A model generated the notes under the pieces. That model saw nothing but the letters and a program-made list of their open reading frames with translations, did not search any database and was not told where the DNA came from. From assembly GCF_001640805.2 (NCBI RefSeq), contig NC_066850.1:10822510-10886509 (forward strand): a DNA stretch of 64,000 nt, in the 5' to 3' direction. This document shows positions 1 to 12,187 of the stretch, in pieces. The position numbers were made by a program, and so were the translations under genes. The number at the start of each line of letters is the position of its first letter. The first letter of the stretch is position 1. The stretch comes from Lates calcarifer. Taxonomy: Eukaryota > Chordata > Actinopteri > Centropomidae.

Positions 1-564
1 GTACATAATTCATATAGCTGGTTGTATCATGTTAATATGGAAGCGGCAAGTGAGGAAAAAAAAATCTGGTGATCCATGTCTTATCTAAATTGTGTTTATG
101 ACTTACAAACAGGTGAATAAAAGGTTTTAATGACATTACTGTCATTAATATTACATTACCTGCTAACACAGGAGTGCATGTAGAAGTTAAAAATCACCTG
201 GAAGAAAACTTGAATGCTCATAGTCCTATTTAGACTGGGGGAGTGATGCACTACAGCCTCTTGTGGCCATAATGAGTATTACAACAACACCCCCCACCAG
301 TTTTCATGGATAAAAAAGTAAATTAGAAAAATAATCCTGGCAAAAAAAATCTAAAACCTGCTGTTAAGTTATGAACACAGGAGAGAAAACAGTTAGAAGA
401 TGGATCAGTATTTGGGATTCCAAATCTTCGGATTATTATTGACTGATCTGACAAAAGTTAAATTCTTACACACTTGGTAAGAATAAAACTTGTATTTCTG
501 ATATATTAAAACACAATCTTACTCTCCATGGCACACACACATGCAACACAACATTGTCACTTAC
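1..564 (-). other. elapor2: elapor2 intron following the last exon in the window
   Basis: This stretch lies downstream (minus sense) of the elapor2 exon that ends at 565 with a clean GT donor. I see no open frame with elapor2 similarity in it. It is AT-rich and holds no recognisable element. The missing final exons of elapor2 should lie to the left of base 1. Confidence 0.7.
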
Positions 565-3500
565 CTGGGCACAGAGAGCTCTCCTCGGTCAGACTTCTCT
601 GGGTTACAGCGAACAGTGATGACTGAACTCCGACCCTGATCACACGAAGCTGTTGCTTGGTTAGACCTAAAAGAGAAACACTGTTAAGACACAGCACAAC
701 AAAAACAACTAAACAAACTAGATATATCACACTGTACCTGTAGAAGAAGTTGATGTCTGGAATGTCCTTTGAGTTTTCTGGGAAGAGGTCTGGTTTGGCG
801 TTCACACCGTTCAGGACGGTGTCAACTGTTGCTCCTGGGAAAAGAAAACACAGGCAGGGGTGTTAAAGCCGACATTACCGGCTGCTGATCACATGCTGCA
901 AGTTAACAAGCATCATACCAATGAAGGTATCTGCGAGGCTGATGGACTGGGAGGAAATGGCCATCCTGAAACCCCGCCCGTCCGCCGGTATAATGGTCGA
1001 CTGACAGATGAAGCTGTCCACTGAGTTGACGAACTGAGCCGAGTCGCTCTCGTCGTCTTTGCTGGACACGTCGGTGACATTATCTGTGCAGACAGCAGCT
1101 CTCTGTCCCTGCAGCATGCAAACAACATGAAAATGATCTGTCAGTTGCTATGGTTACGCTTGATATTTCCCTGCAGCCTTTTATCATACTGGTGTGGCCC
1201 GTGATTTAATCTGATTTCTTTTTTTATTTTTCACCATTTGATCTTCAAAACAAGATACGGAAATGATCAGTTTGTATCATAACTGGAATATTGAATGTAG
1301 TCTGGTGGAAATACAGCAACAGCACACTTTTTCAGAGCTGATCGAGCGGTAATCTACATGATATTTACATGCCAAGTTGATCATTTTTGGAATCACAGAA
1401 TATATTTCTAAAACTTGGAACAGGAGGAAAAATACGCCTTACAACAAGCAAAAGCTTCATTATGTTTGGTGGCTGCATATCTGTTTTTCTGAGTGGTTGG
1501 AGATTGGTATATAAAGGCCTTTAAACTTGTTGTTGACCAGACCCAAAAATATGAATTCATACAGAATTTATAAGGAGATGGTAAAGAAAAGTAAGTTAAC
1601 ATCAAGACATATTAGGTATGGTCATGATGTAAAATGTCTTTAAATCCAACATTAAGAGTCCATTTTATTTTCTACTACATTTAACATTTTGGGCATTAAA
1701 ACAATATTGCAACAGAGTGCAACAGAAAAATAAGGCTTAATTTGTGCATGTAATACAGCCAAAAATAAAACATTCAGTAAGAGAGTCGGCAGGTCTGAGA
1801 GCAGAAACAGAAACAGAATTATAACAAAGAATTTGGTTGAAACAATAACTGTAACTGTAAGTGTGTGTGTGTTTTACCTTATGGCCACACAGGCTGATGT
1901 TGAACAGGTGAAGGTACTTTGTCCCTTTAGAGGTGAAACTCGGCCCAATGGTCAGCGAGGCCACGTCGTTCAGAGGGCTGAGGTCAAAGGTCAGCGTGCG
2001 GTTGTTCTCTGTGTGGGTGAAGGAGCAGTCGCTGTAGCACCGAGAGTGTTCCTGAAGAGAAAAGAGTGAGATGTCAGAAAAGTATTGTTTCAGTATCTGT
2101 ACCAAAACTCAGGTATCCCAGAGGAAGTCTCATACCTTGTTGCTAATACTTCCAGGTCCACAGGCGACACACGCGTCCTGTCCGTAGGTGTGTCGTCCCG
2201 CCAGGTACGTGTTGGGCGGGCACTCCTGGCATCGGTTGGTGTCTCTGTCGATGTAAAAACCGGCAGGGCAGGGAACGCAGGAGGAGCCGGCCCGCTGGGA
2301 GTTCTGGGGGACCAGAGCGCAGGCCCGACACGCTGACGCCACCCCATCCAGGACGTTTGTCACGCTGATGGAGTACAGCTTCACCATGTCACTGATGTAA
2401 CGACGCACCTACAAACACGCAGAAACAGAACGAGGACAGAGGTAAGTGCTGGAGTGTACACTGCATGAGTATTAAAGTAAAGAGGGTCAGGTACTTTAAG
2501 TGTGTTCACTCACGTCTAGAGCATGGTTGGTCCTCTGGAAGGCCCATGTATACGTGACAGAGGCGTTCCTGGTCATGCTGTGCGAGTACGACTGTTTCCC
2601 CTTACTGCCTTCCCAGGACTCCACCACTGTGGTGCTCTTCCTGTTCACATCCTGCAGGGGGCGTCACAGCAAAACAATTAGATGGGGGTGGGGTGGGAGT
2701 GGGGGGACAACATGCAGAACACAGTGATGAACTGGACCTCCGCTGACACAACATGACCTCTGCTGGTCACCTGACAACTACCCTCTGCTCCAAACACACA
2801 ATCACACACAGTCAAGCACACACCATCATGAAGTAGAGCTCACAGTCGGCAGAGCAGATGGTCTCGAACACAAAGGTTATCCGCCCAAACTCGCTACCAG
2901 TCATCCCTGAAAGTGAGGCCGGGACCCTGCCACGAAAACACAAACACAGGCAGCAGATTAGTGCAAAGACACTGAACATGATCCCCCACACACACATTCA
3001 CTGTGCTCATATAGAAATACTGTATTGTCATTCTACTAAGTCCATTTTTTTGCAGGCAACTACTTACCTACAAAACCTGTTTTTCTCTGCAAAGAGCAAT
3101 GACATCGTATCTTTTGTTTTCCCTTTCTGTGAGGTCCAAACTAAGACAGAGAAGTTCTCCCTATGCAGTTTTCGATAAAGCAAACGTACGTACTTGAAGC
3201 CAGGTACATGCAGGCTGAGGATGAGATAGTCATTATCTGAACTGCCTGCTCCGCTGCGAATGTGGTCTCCTGCTACCTCCCATCCTGATGAAGAAACAGA
3301 AATGATGCACTCACATTTTATCTCATTGATTCTGGATTACAGATCCAAAACTGGCTGCATGTCTGAGAAACAAGTGGTGTCTAGTAGGTAGATTGTGGTT
3401 AGCAGAGTTAGTTAATTATGAACTGAATTTTCAGAATGAACCATTTGACCGTGGGGACAAGAGACATCTTCGACGTGACTCCGACAGGCACAGGTGCAGA

Positions 3501-6500
3501 AAAAAAATTCATTTGCATGTTCTTTCCACTATCAACATCTTTTCCTCTTAAGACTGTAAATGATTTTAGTGTGAACATTTCCTCTGTGTCTCTCTAACAA
3601 AGGTGTGATTGTGCTCACCGTTCATGTCGTCACATTTGGAGTTGCCCACATTGAAACAGGAAGTCTTCATGTTGGATGGCAGCACGTTCCACCATTTATA
3701 CTCGTAACCTAACACCGGCTCTGTACCTGCAGGGCACTCGGCACACGCTGGTACACACACAGACACACAAAGAAGCTTTATTTAGACACTACAATGACAT
3801 TTTCCTCCCTGGTACAACATTGTGTTTGCATGAGGAGTGACTCTGAATAGAGAGCATTGAAGATCATAAAACAGATTTCGTGCAGGTTTACCATAGGTGC
3901 CATCAGAGTGGGTTCCAGGTGGGCAGGGCAAACAGGTGGAGTCGTTGCTGTTGTAGTAGCCGGGGTTGCAGGGAGGGCAGGGCTCTCTCTGCCCTGTTAC
4001 AGGCAGTTCTACGGCCTCAGGGATGTTCTCTATGCAAATTTTTGGCTCCACCCAGCGATACAACACCTGCGTCTGTAAAGCCAGGATAATATTATCGGAA
4101 ATATGTTTCTTTTCTGTTCTGGAACAACCGTCACTGTTACTCAGCTGTTTTAAAAATCTAAACATTGCCAAGGTCGCGGTCGAGCGCGGAGGAGGTTGAG
4201 TTCGGATCAGGTGACAAGCAAAGTGTTCACTAAGCTGTTCATCATTTCCGTCCTCATCACATTGTGAGACTTCTCTTGTTTCTGATACAGTACAATGCAC
4301 CGAGAGAGCTGACACACTGTTTATCATAAATGTAAATATAATGCAGGGTAATGCTTCAGTCAAAACAGATGACATCCTTTGACTTCTATATGAAAATACA
4401 GTGGCAATCTTCTTTTGTTAAATGTTAAAACTGGACAAAACTAAAGAAAAACAGAAATTTTTATGTTGATCACATATGAAATATAAAACCAAACATGATT
4501 ATTTGTATTATCTCGTATATACTATGTCATCAAGAGTCAACATTCGTCCAAACTGTCCAGTTTCAGTTGGATTATTTTGCTTTATGTGGGTATATTTAGC
4601 CAATAATCCAAGCAAAAACCAACTAAACTGTCAACAAATCTTTGACAACTTATCAAATACTTTGTATATTTATCTTGAATTTGTGTCCCATGACAAAGAC
4701 GGTATGTTTGTGAAAAGGTGAAGGGGTGTGTGTATGTGAAATGTGAGATGTGTGGATGCGGCTGACCTTCCCCTCGCTGTCGCAGGCTGTGTGGATCTGG
4801 AAGTAATCCTTCTCTGAGCACGGCGGCCTCACTTTACATTCTGCCCATCCCTCATCTGAGAGAGGAGCCAAACATAGAGGAGGATGAAATAAAACGATCC
4901 AGGACACAGTGACGCCAAGAAAATGTGCACGGTCAGAATGATGCTGAGTAAATCAAATTTACTGATTGACTGAAGGTATGCTTTTGTGATACATGTGTAC
5001 CTACGTGAGTAGTGGTGTTCAGGACAGGGCGTACAGGACGACGCCCCCTTCACGGAGTAAGTGTTGCTGGGACACGGCTGGCAGGACGAGGAGCCGGGGG
5101 TTGCACTGAACCAGCCCGGTCGGCATGGAAAACACTCCGACGTGTAGGCTACACCTGGACACATGTAAATTGATTATATCCATTGCACGTGTCAAACAGT
5201 ATAGTTCGGTTCCTGAGTGTCTAATGAAGCTTTACCTTCTATCTGGATGTTCTTGAGCAGCACAGGTTTGACCATCTTCCCTCCCACCAGGATGCCAGTG
5301 GTTCTCCAGTACAGGATGTTTGTACCTGACTTCAGACTCACCTGAAACAAAGATGCACATAGTGAGCCACACACAATCTGAAATATTACACTAACACACA
5401 CATACAAACACAAGGCAGAATCACATCCTCACCGTGTGCGTGTCCCATTCTCCATTGCTCGTGACTTTAATCCACTTCTGGTCATCAGCCTGGGCCATTT
5501 CCTGACACTGCTCGTTCTGGACCTAAACACGTTAACACAATCATTATCATTATCATTCACAAAGAAAACAAAAACATTGTTTTCAGAGCAACAGCTGCTG
5601 CTCTTCAGTAGTAACTTTTACTAATTAATTTAATATTAAACCAGTTTATATGTGGATTTTTGAAGGAGCGTGTTCAGACAAAAGCTACAGCTACAGGATA
5701 TTTTAAGCTAATAAGTTTAACTTACTAACTAAACATGACATTTAAAGAAATAGTTGGACATTTTGGGAATATCCTCATTCAAAACAGCTATTTTTCCCTA
5801 AAATGTTCAACTGTTCCTGTAATTTATTTTTTCTTTTAAGTTAGAACCACATCTAAACATATTTTGACCACAAAGGGAACCTATAGCTCTTCATAAGTTA
5901 AATAACTTGGTAGGGGTTCCTCGTTAATCCAGGATCATTTCTTTTGGCATAAAGCTAGAAAGGAAAGGAAGCTTTAAAATGTCGATATCAGACTGATGTG
6001 TTGGTGAATGAATACACACTTATCATCAGCATACATGATGATGCTCTAGAGGCGCTTACGTAGAACTCAAAGAAGATGTTGTTGTCGGGGTACTGGTAGG
6101 TGAAGGAGACAGAGCCCTGTTTCTCCAGGTGGACGGCGTAAACCAGAGACACCGTACACTCATCACGGTTTGACTCCAGGTACACACCTTGCGGCGTCCA
6201 TGAGGAGCTGCAACAATAACAACAAAACACACTCAGCAAAAACAGCATTGTACTCATCACCATGTTTCTCCTTGTTGCTATAGGAGTGTTTGTCAGAGTT
6301 TGTGTCACCTGTTACAAGCCTGAATGTCCTCTCCATTTGGCCCCGGGTCCAAGAAGCTGGCCAGGCTGGTGAAGCCCGCGGGGATGGCATCCCATTGGTC
6401 GAAACGGAGGCCGCTGCCCAGAGAATAGGAGCCGGCTGCGCATGGCGTGCACTGCTGCACGGACATCTCTAAAAACTTCCCAGCCGGACATGAGAAAGCT

Positions 6501-9500
6501 GCGAGACAGGGAGGAAAAGAGGGTCAAACACTGACATGTAAACACACACAGAAACACACACACTGGCCATACTCACAGCAGTCTGTTCCTCTGGTTGGAG
6601 GAGGAAGGTCCAAGCAGGAACCCGGACTGAGAGGGATGGCGACTCTCCATCGTGACCCCATGCTGTCACACTCTGTGTACTGGTAGTAGTAGTCTGTCTG
6701 CAGAGCACACACACATGCACAGATATGAACACACACATGCAGACTGCATCTCCACATACGCTTGGATGCAAGAATGAAGCTGCATGACTCCATAATAAAC
6801 AAAAGGCTGTCAGAGAAAAGGGAACATTGGAGATGGACAAGTTTTTCAGGGTGAAAGTGGCGGCTGACCCCGGTCACCATGGCAACCAACCACTGGAGCA
6901 CTAATGGTCCATTAAGAGCACAACAGCAGGTCATCTGTACAGTGGCTGCTCTCCAAGGACTGCTGGTTGTGACATTACGCTCATCATCTGAACTGACTGA
7001 ACATTGATTTAGAAGAGCATTTTGTCCATAGCAAATTATAATGAGCGCTTTTAACCTGCACAGGAACAAAACTACATGCTGACATTGTCTCGGTGCGACT
7101 GCAGAGTTTCTTTTTTGTTTGTTTGTTTCCTTGTTTTTATTATATTTAATCAAATAAACCTAATAAAAACTAAAAAAAAAAAAAAATCCTAGTCCTCCTT
7201 TGAACTTTATGCTAAGTTAAGATAACTTCCTGCCTGCAGTTTGTGCACTCCCTCGTATCAGTACTTGCTAACCCTCCACCCTGTGGCACATATCACAGCT
7301 TCCAACAGCTTTCTGCAGCAGCTGAGAGTCGTCCTATTCTTGATTTGATTTGAGCTTCCTGCAGATCACTTCAACTTTGGAGATATTCTTAGGCTGTCTT
7401 ACACACACAGCATGTTTTAGATCTACCCCCAGATTTTCAGTGATGTTCAAGACTGTGGGGGCTGTTCCAAAAGATGTTGTGTCTTGTGTTTCTTGAAGTG
7501 GATCGTGGTGGATTTTGAGGTCTGCTTTGGATCATGTAGAGTCCAGCCTCTTTTCACTTTCACTTTCACAGATTTGCTGTTGTCTACACAAATCCTACAA
7601 TCTCCTGACTCAAAGGTTGGCTTGTAATGGTGCTGAATTTTATCCCGTTGTCCCCCTCTCCTCTGCTTTTCACCAGTCTCCATGACAACCAGCGTGAGTC
7701 ACCCGGGAGACCAGCGGAACACATTAGCCCGTGTCCTTTCAGCCTCACCTCCCCCCCCAACTGTCAGCACATTAGCACAGACACCAGCCCTCCTTGTTTG
7801 TCCATTTAGCAGGTGAATCTCAGTGCAGGTTGTCAGGCTACATGTTAATGAAGCAGTCGATGTCTCACATGGCAATCCACTGTTTGTGTGAGTGTGTGTG
7901 TGTGTTGGAGGGGGAGGAAGGGGGGGTGGCAGCATCAATTGCCATGTTTGTTGCAGCAGAGAGGTGATTAGTCATTTAAAAGAGCACAGGCTTATTTGTG
8001 CTGCGCACGCGCACACACACACACATCCTACATTTGCAAAACCATCTCCCTCTGTCTCTGATCAGTTCTCCTCCATCTAAGTTTGTTTCTGCGACTGTTC
8101 CACTTTAATTAGCTGCTACTTAGATGTCAGTGCTCTGCTGCAGCCAGCTGTCTGAGTGCTCCGCTGAGTCGTCTGCCCGGCTGAACAGCAGGTTCGGGGG
8201 AGGAGGTGGAGATCTGCCAGAGCGAGGCTTTGGACGTCCAAGGATGTTGCATTAAGAAGTGGAGAGCGAGCTCCATGCACTAACAGGTTTCTACAGCTTT
8301 AATTCTGCATTAAATAAGGAAAGTGATTGGAATATTGTTGAAATTTAGATATGCAAACTTGACTGTTGTAACAAATGCAAGAGTGACAATACAATCGGGT
8401 ACCACTGTCTGATAAGACAGCATTTATAAAGCTGTGATTAATGGCTTGATATTACTGATTAATAAATAATGTACTCATCTTTATTGAGCATTTATAAGCC
8501 ATATTTGTTAAGCTGCCAGATTGTGTGAAATCCTCTCCAGAGGGCTGCATCCATTTATAAACAGCTTATTAACATTTGGACCCTTAAGGCTGTCAGCTTA
8601 ATACAAACTTTAAACCCAAGCACCCTTTGTTAATGACTTAATAACATTTATAACAGTAGACTTTATGATTTGGAGCGGGTCTTAAAAATTAGTGCTGTAA
8701 ATGTCACACTCAAAGGAAGACTTTCCACAACCTGGCAACCCAAAAGTTGTTAATAATGGCTTGTAATTCATGCACAAAGCATAAGGAAATGATTTATGAC
8801 ACATTAACAAAACCATTAACTGCAGCTCAGAAAATACAAAAATGAGACCCAGGTTTCTCTCAGCATGAAAATTATTAAATGTTAATGAACTAGATGTTAA
8901 TTTAAAATAAAACTAAACAATTGACCTACTACACTATAAGGAGACAAGAGGTCTGAGAGTGTCCTTACTTTGCCTTGAAAACCCTTCAAAGAGTCCTGGA
9001 GCTGCCTGAACCCACAATCTGAGACAGACTTGAATCAAATACACAGGATGGAGCATCCAGCACTGTCGCCTGGATGACAGTAAAACCCTGACAGCAGCAG
9101 CACCACCGGGCTCCCTCTCCTCCTCCTCGTCCTCCTCCTCAGCGGGTAATCCTTGCCGGGCTGGCCGGCAGCAGGCTGCTCAGAGGAGGCGATGGAGGCC
9201 AGCAGACAGCGTCATCTCGTTATGGAGCGTGTTTATAGTCAACATGAGCCGCATTTTAAGCCGATAAGCAGCGCGAAGAGGACCGTGTGTTCTCGCACAC
9301 ACACACTGCTGAGCTGATATATATCTGGAATAGCATTTGTGTTTTATTGTCCATGAGGAGAAGCCTTCTGGATCTGTTTTGTTTATTCCTGCGTGCATGG
9401 CCATTTTCTGGACTTGATCATCGCATCCAAACAATTAAAACATCCCGATGACAGCAACGATAAAAGTAACATCTACTACACACTTGCGTTTAGTCGTGGT

Positions 9501-9654
9501 ATTAGATCAGGAAATCCTAATGAGAATAATAATGAAGCGCACTCACCTCATCGCACAGCCGCAGGTCTCCGTCGGCGGACACGGAGGATGTAAGAGCGGT
9601 GATGATGAGTAGAAGGCGGCGGGGGGACCAGGAGGTCCACACCTGCTCCCGCAT
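565..9654 (-). CDS. elapor2: ELAPOR2 (KIAA1324L), endosome-lysosome associated regulator, N-terminal 18 exons (3' partial)
   Basis: Exons in transcript order: 9654-9547, 6697-6577, 6498-6309, 6207-6060, 5522-5433, 5341-5236, 5154-5005, 4855-4767, 4072-3892, 3747-3619, 3284-3194, 2926-2824, 2651-2514, 2408-2136, 2051-1878, 1108-919, 834-738, 666-565. All borders are GT-AG and the phase is kept throughout (2480 nt, about 826 residues of roughly 1,000). The ATG at 9654 has an in-frame TGA 15 nt upstream and begins a signal peptide (hydrophobic core LLLIITAL). The ectodomain is cysteine-rich, with CPAG/CPPG repeats of the TNFR/ephrin-receptor-like type and segments such as [24 protein letters not shown] and FTSKGTKY. 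The residues fit ELAPOR2 better than ELAPOR1, for example VKPVLLKNI and CQSTIIP. The family are type I membrane proteins of the endosome-lysosome and cell surface; ELAPOR2 has been linked to BMP signalling. The transmembrane segment and tail are outside the window. Confidence 0.93.
5745..5985. repeat. Diverged interspersed fish repeat in elapor2 intron 4
   Basis: The segment opens with AAAGAAATAGTTGGACATTT, which I recognise from memory as the start of a very common teleost interspersed repeat. The rest is degraded and AT-rich. A related copy starts at 54180 in this window. Family assignment needs a repeat library. Confidence 0.45.
6698..9546 (-). other. elapor2: elapor2 intron 1
   Basis: This 2.85-kb intron separates the signal-peptide exon from the first ectodomain exon. 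It contains short (TG)n and (CA)n tracts near 7880-7905 and 8010-8025, an AT-rich repeat-like block at about 8395-8820, and a run of CTCCTC triplets near 9115-9140. I see no additional exon in it. Confidence 0.7.
8395..8820. repeat. Probable interspersed repeat, AT-rich, in elapor2 intron 1
   Basis: The block contains repeated variants of TTTATAA, TTAATGACTTAATAAC and GGCTTGTAATTCATGCACAA, which I recognise as a dispersed teleost repeat with recurring attaat/ttataa words. It has no coding potential. Borders are approximate and the class is unknown to me. Confidence 0.4.
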
Positions 9655-12187
9655 CCTCAGCTCGGATCACAGACAGCCGGCTGTCCGCTGTCTGGAGCCA
9701 CGAACATGAAACAGGCCGAGTGGTGAGGAGGTCTGTGTGGTCCCTGTCATTGATGCGCCTGCCTGCCTGCCTGCCTGTCTCTCACCCTCCCTCCTCCTCC
9801 TTCTTCTCCTCCACCTACACCACTGTCCACCACACAGTTTAATAATGGCATTTCCGGGCCAGGCTTTCAAATTAAAACTCTCCTGCTATACCTGTGGAGT
9901 CAATTGACAGAAAATGTGTAAGTAACTATTCTGATGATGATTGCCAGCCATTTTCTAATCTCAAATATACAAATTCTGATAAATTAACGCCTTTCTCGAT
10001 CATCTATGATCGCAAACTAAGCATCTTTCTATAGTAACTTGCAGTAATTGCAGCTTTAATCCTCACATCTGACTTTAGTCAGTTCAAATAATGTCATATT
10101 CAAATGTTCAAATATAAATATTCTTTTTAACTCTAACTTGCACAGGACCATGTGGAATGTTAAACAGAAATGTTACCATTTAATGAACTGTACTAGAGTT
10201 TGTTTAAAGCTAATCTTCACACGCATAAAAAAATTCTAGTTTATAGGCTCAGGATTTCTAGTTTGCTCTACATAGTATTTCTCTTCAGAAACTACATGAT
10301 TAGACCTTTATGTCCGTCTACACGTGTAAAATGAAAACCAGAGGCTGTTAATAACAAACTTGGGTTGTCTGCCTGTTACGTTTAATCATTAAAGTCTAAA
10401 ATAACAACAGAACTGCTGAGTAAAATCTTCTACATCACAACTCACTGTAACAAACCTCTCTGACTGGACATGTGCTAAACACAGTAACAACTTTTGTTCT
10501 TTACATTAACTGTTGGACCTTTATGCTCTTATTTTGAAGGCACCGCCGCCTGTTTTAGTTGGTTTAACTTTGGTTAACTTCACTTCTCTCTCGGTGCTAA
10601 ACCCTCAGACAATGACGCCACGAGGGTGATAACAAACGTTATCTTGACTGACAGCTGGAGATGGACAACAGAGCTGCTGAGCTTATTATGACTTTGCACT
10701 GACAGAGGAGTATGAGCTGAAGGAGAGCAAAACAGTATAATGTCACATGCAGCATTTCTGACTGTCCAGTAAAATCTGCTTGCACTAGAAAAAAATGTGT
10801 GTTAGGTCTAGAAATAGAACTACACTTCCTTCATGAGTCCTGTTTCTAGGTGAGTGTGAAGAATGCATAAATAGTTAATGATAGACCAACTGGTTTTAAA
10901 CCTGGTTTATGTGCTGATGTTGTGTCCTGGATTCACTATCTTTCTGTTACTGAAGTCAACAGATCTCCAGCAGGAGTGCATGTGACATTACAGTTTACAA
11001 CTTTTGTGTAAGGTTAAAACTGTGAAATGTTGTTCATAACTGAGATTATGTAGAAGAGTTCTTTCACATTTCATTGTGAAGCAAACTCAACTTACAAAAA
11101 TATTCATGTTTCAAACAAGTTTAGCCCAGTTTTAACACAGACATCAAGACATCTGTACTTATAGGTATTAAACCCTCGTGCATTTTAAACTGGTGTCACA
11201 TATACGCTCTCACTGGTAAAACACAAGCAAAACTAAAATCTGGGGTATTAATATTTTCCACAGCTTGATGGACCATAAGGAAAATCAATATGCAACCATT
11301 TCACACCAAATATTTAGTTTCCTGCCATTGATGAAATAAAACATTGAACTGCTTATCTCTATAAAATGTTATAATTATTGTGATGTTTTCATTCTTCTTC
11401 TTTGTCTTTGTCAATTGATGTTTTCTGCTTGTGGTATTGATTATTGTGTTTAGTCTATGTCTAGTGATAAAAGCCAAGTGTAAAAAACATTATTACAGGA
11501 AATGGAAGGAATTGAGATGAATGACTGTATTTAATGTAATTTATTTTACTAAATATTTTGGTAAATTGTACTGGTCTTTGTTGATGTTGAGCCTGGTCCA
11601 CTATAGAAATAAGAACTTTTGGTTAATTTTTTAACGCAGTTAACAGTTACATTTTATCTCTTTATACATGGTGATGAGATGTTCCTCCAATCACCGGAAG
11701 GCGGCAGCAGCAGCTCTACAACAAAAAACATCCTCACGAAGAAGAATGAAACCCGGATGTGATGTAAGCGCAGAATCAAAACAGTTAAATTTGACAGCTC
11801 GGCATCGTCCAGCGAAAGGCTTAAAAAATGCAATGGAAAATGTTACTACCACCGTTAAAAATAAACTGTGTTATCTAATCAACATCTTTAGAGACTGGGG
11901 TGACTTTTTATCGGACTGTCGAGGAATGCTAACGCCAGGAAAAGGCTCTTTTGGCTAGTTTATCTAGTAGCAGCAGCGACTCTTCTCCGGCTAGTTAGCT
12001 TCCCCGGCTAATGAAAGCTGCTCAATGGCGATCTATGGGCTGAACATGACCATATATAGACCGGCCACAGAGCTCCCTCGCCGGTGAAATGTAAACGGTG
12101 ACTCGCTGGGGAGGCTGACAAAGGGCAAGCAAAAACAAAACTCAGCCTGAAGGGGAGAAAGATAACAGCCAGGGTGCTAGCTTCACC
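9655..12187. promoter_or_regulatory. Divergent intergenic region between elapor2 and klhl42, holding both 5' ends
   Basis: elapor2 (minus) and klhl42 (plus) start here in opposite directions. Bases 9540-9840 are GC-rich around elapor2 exon 1 and probably form its promoter and 5' UTR. Bases 9900-11640 are AT-rich with no gene I can support. At 11687-11700 a CCAAT box sits beside the ETS-type motif ACCGGAAG in a short GC-richer patch; I infer the klhl42 core promoter here, with the 5' UTR running to 12187. No transcription start can be placed exactly from sequence alone. Confidence 0.45.
11687..11700 (+). promoter_or_regulatory. klhl42: CCAAT box plus ETS/GABP-type motif, candidate klhl42 promoter
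   Basis: CCAAT (11687-11691) is followed at once by ACCGGAAG (11693-11700), a pairing common in housekeeping TATA-less promoters. It lies about 490 bp upstream of the klhl42 start codon. The functional role is inferred. Confidence 0.35.

Noticed and set aside
3782..4375. 197-codon minus-strand frame
   Set aside because: Only 3892-4072 is a real elapor2 exon; the rest is intron read through.
11668..11958. 96-codon frame upstream of klhl42
   Set aside because: It lies in the presumed promoter/5' UTR, has low-complexity Ala/Arg content and no similarity I recognise; it is probably non-coding.
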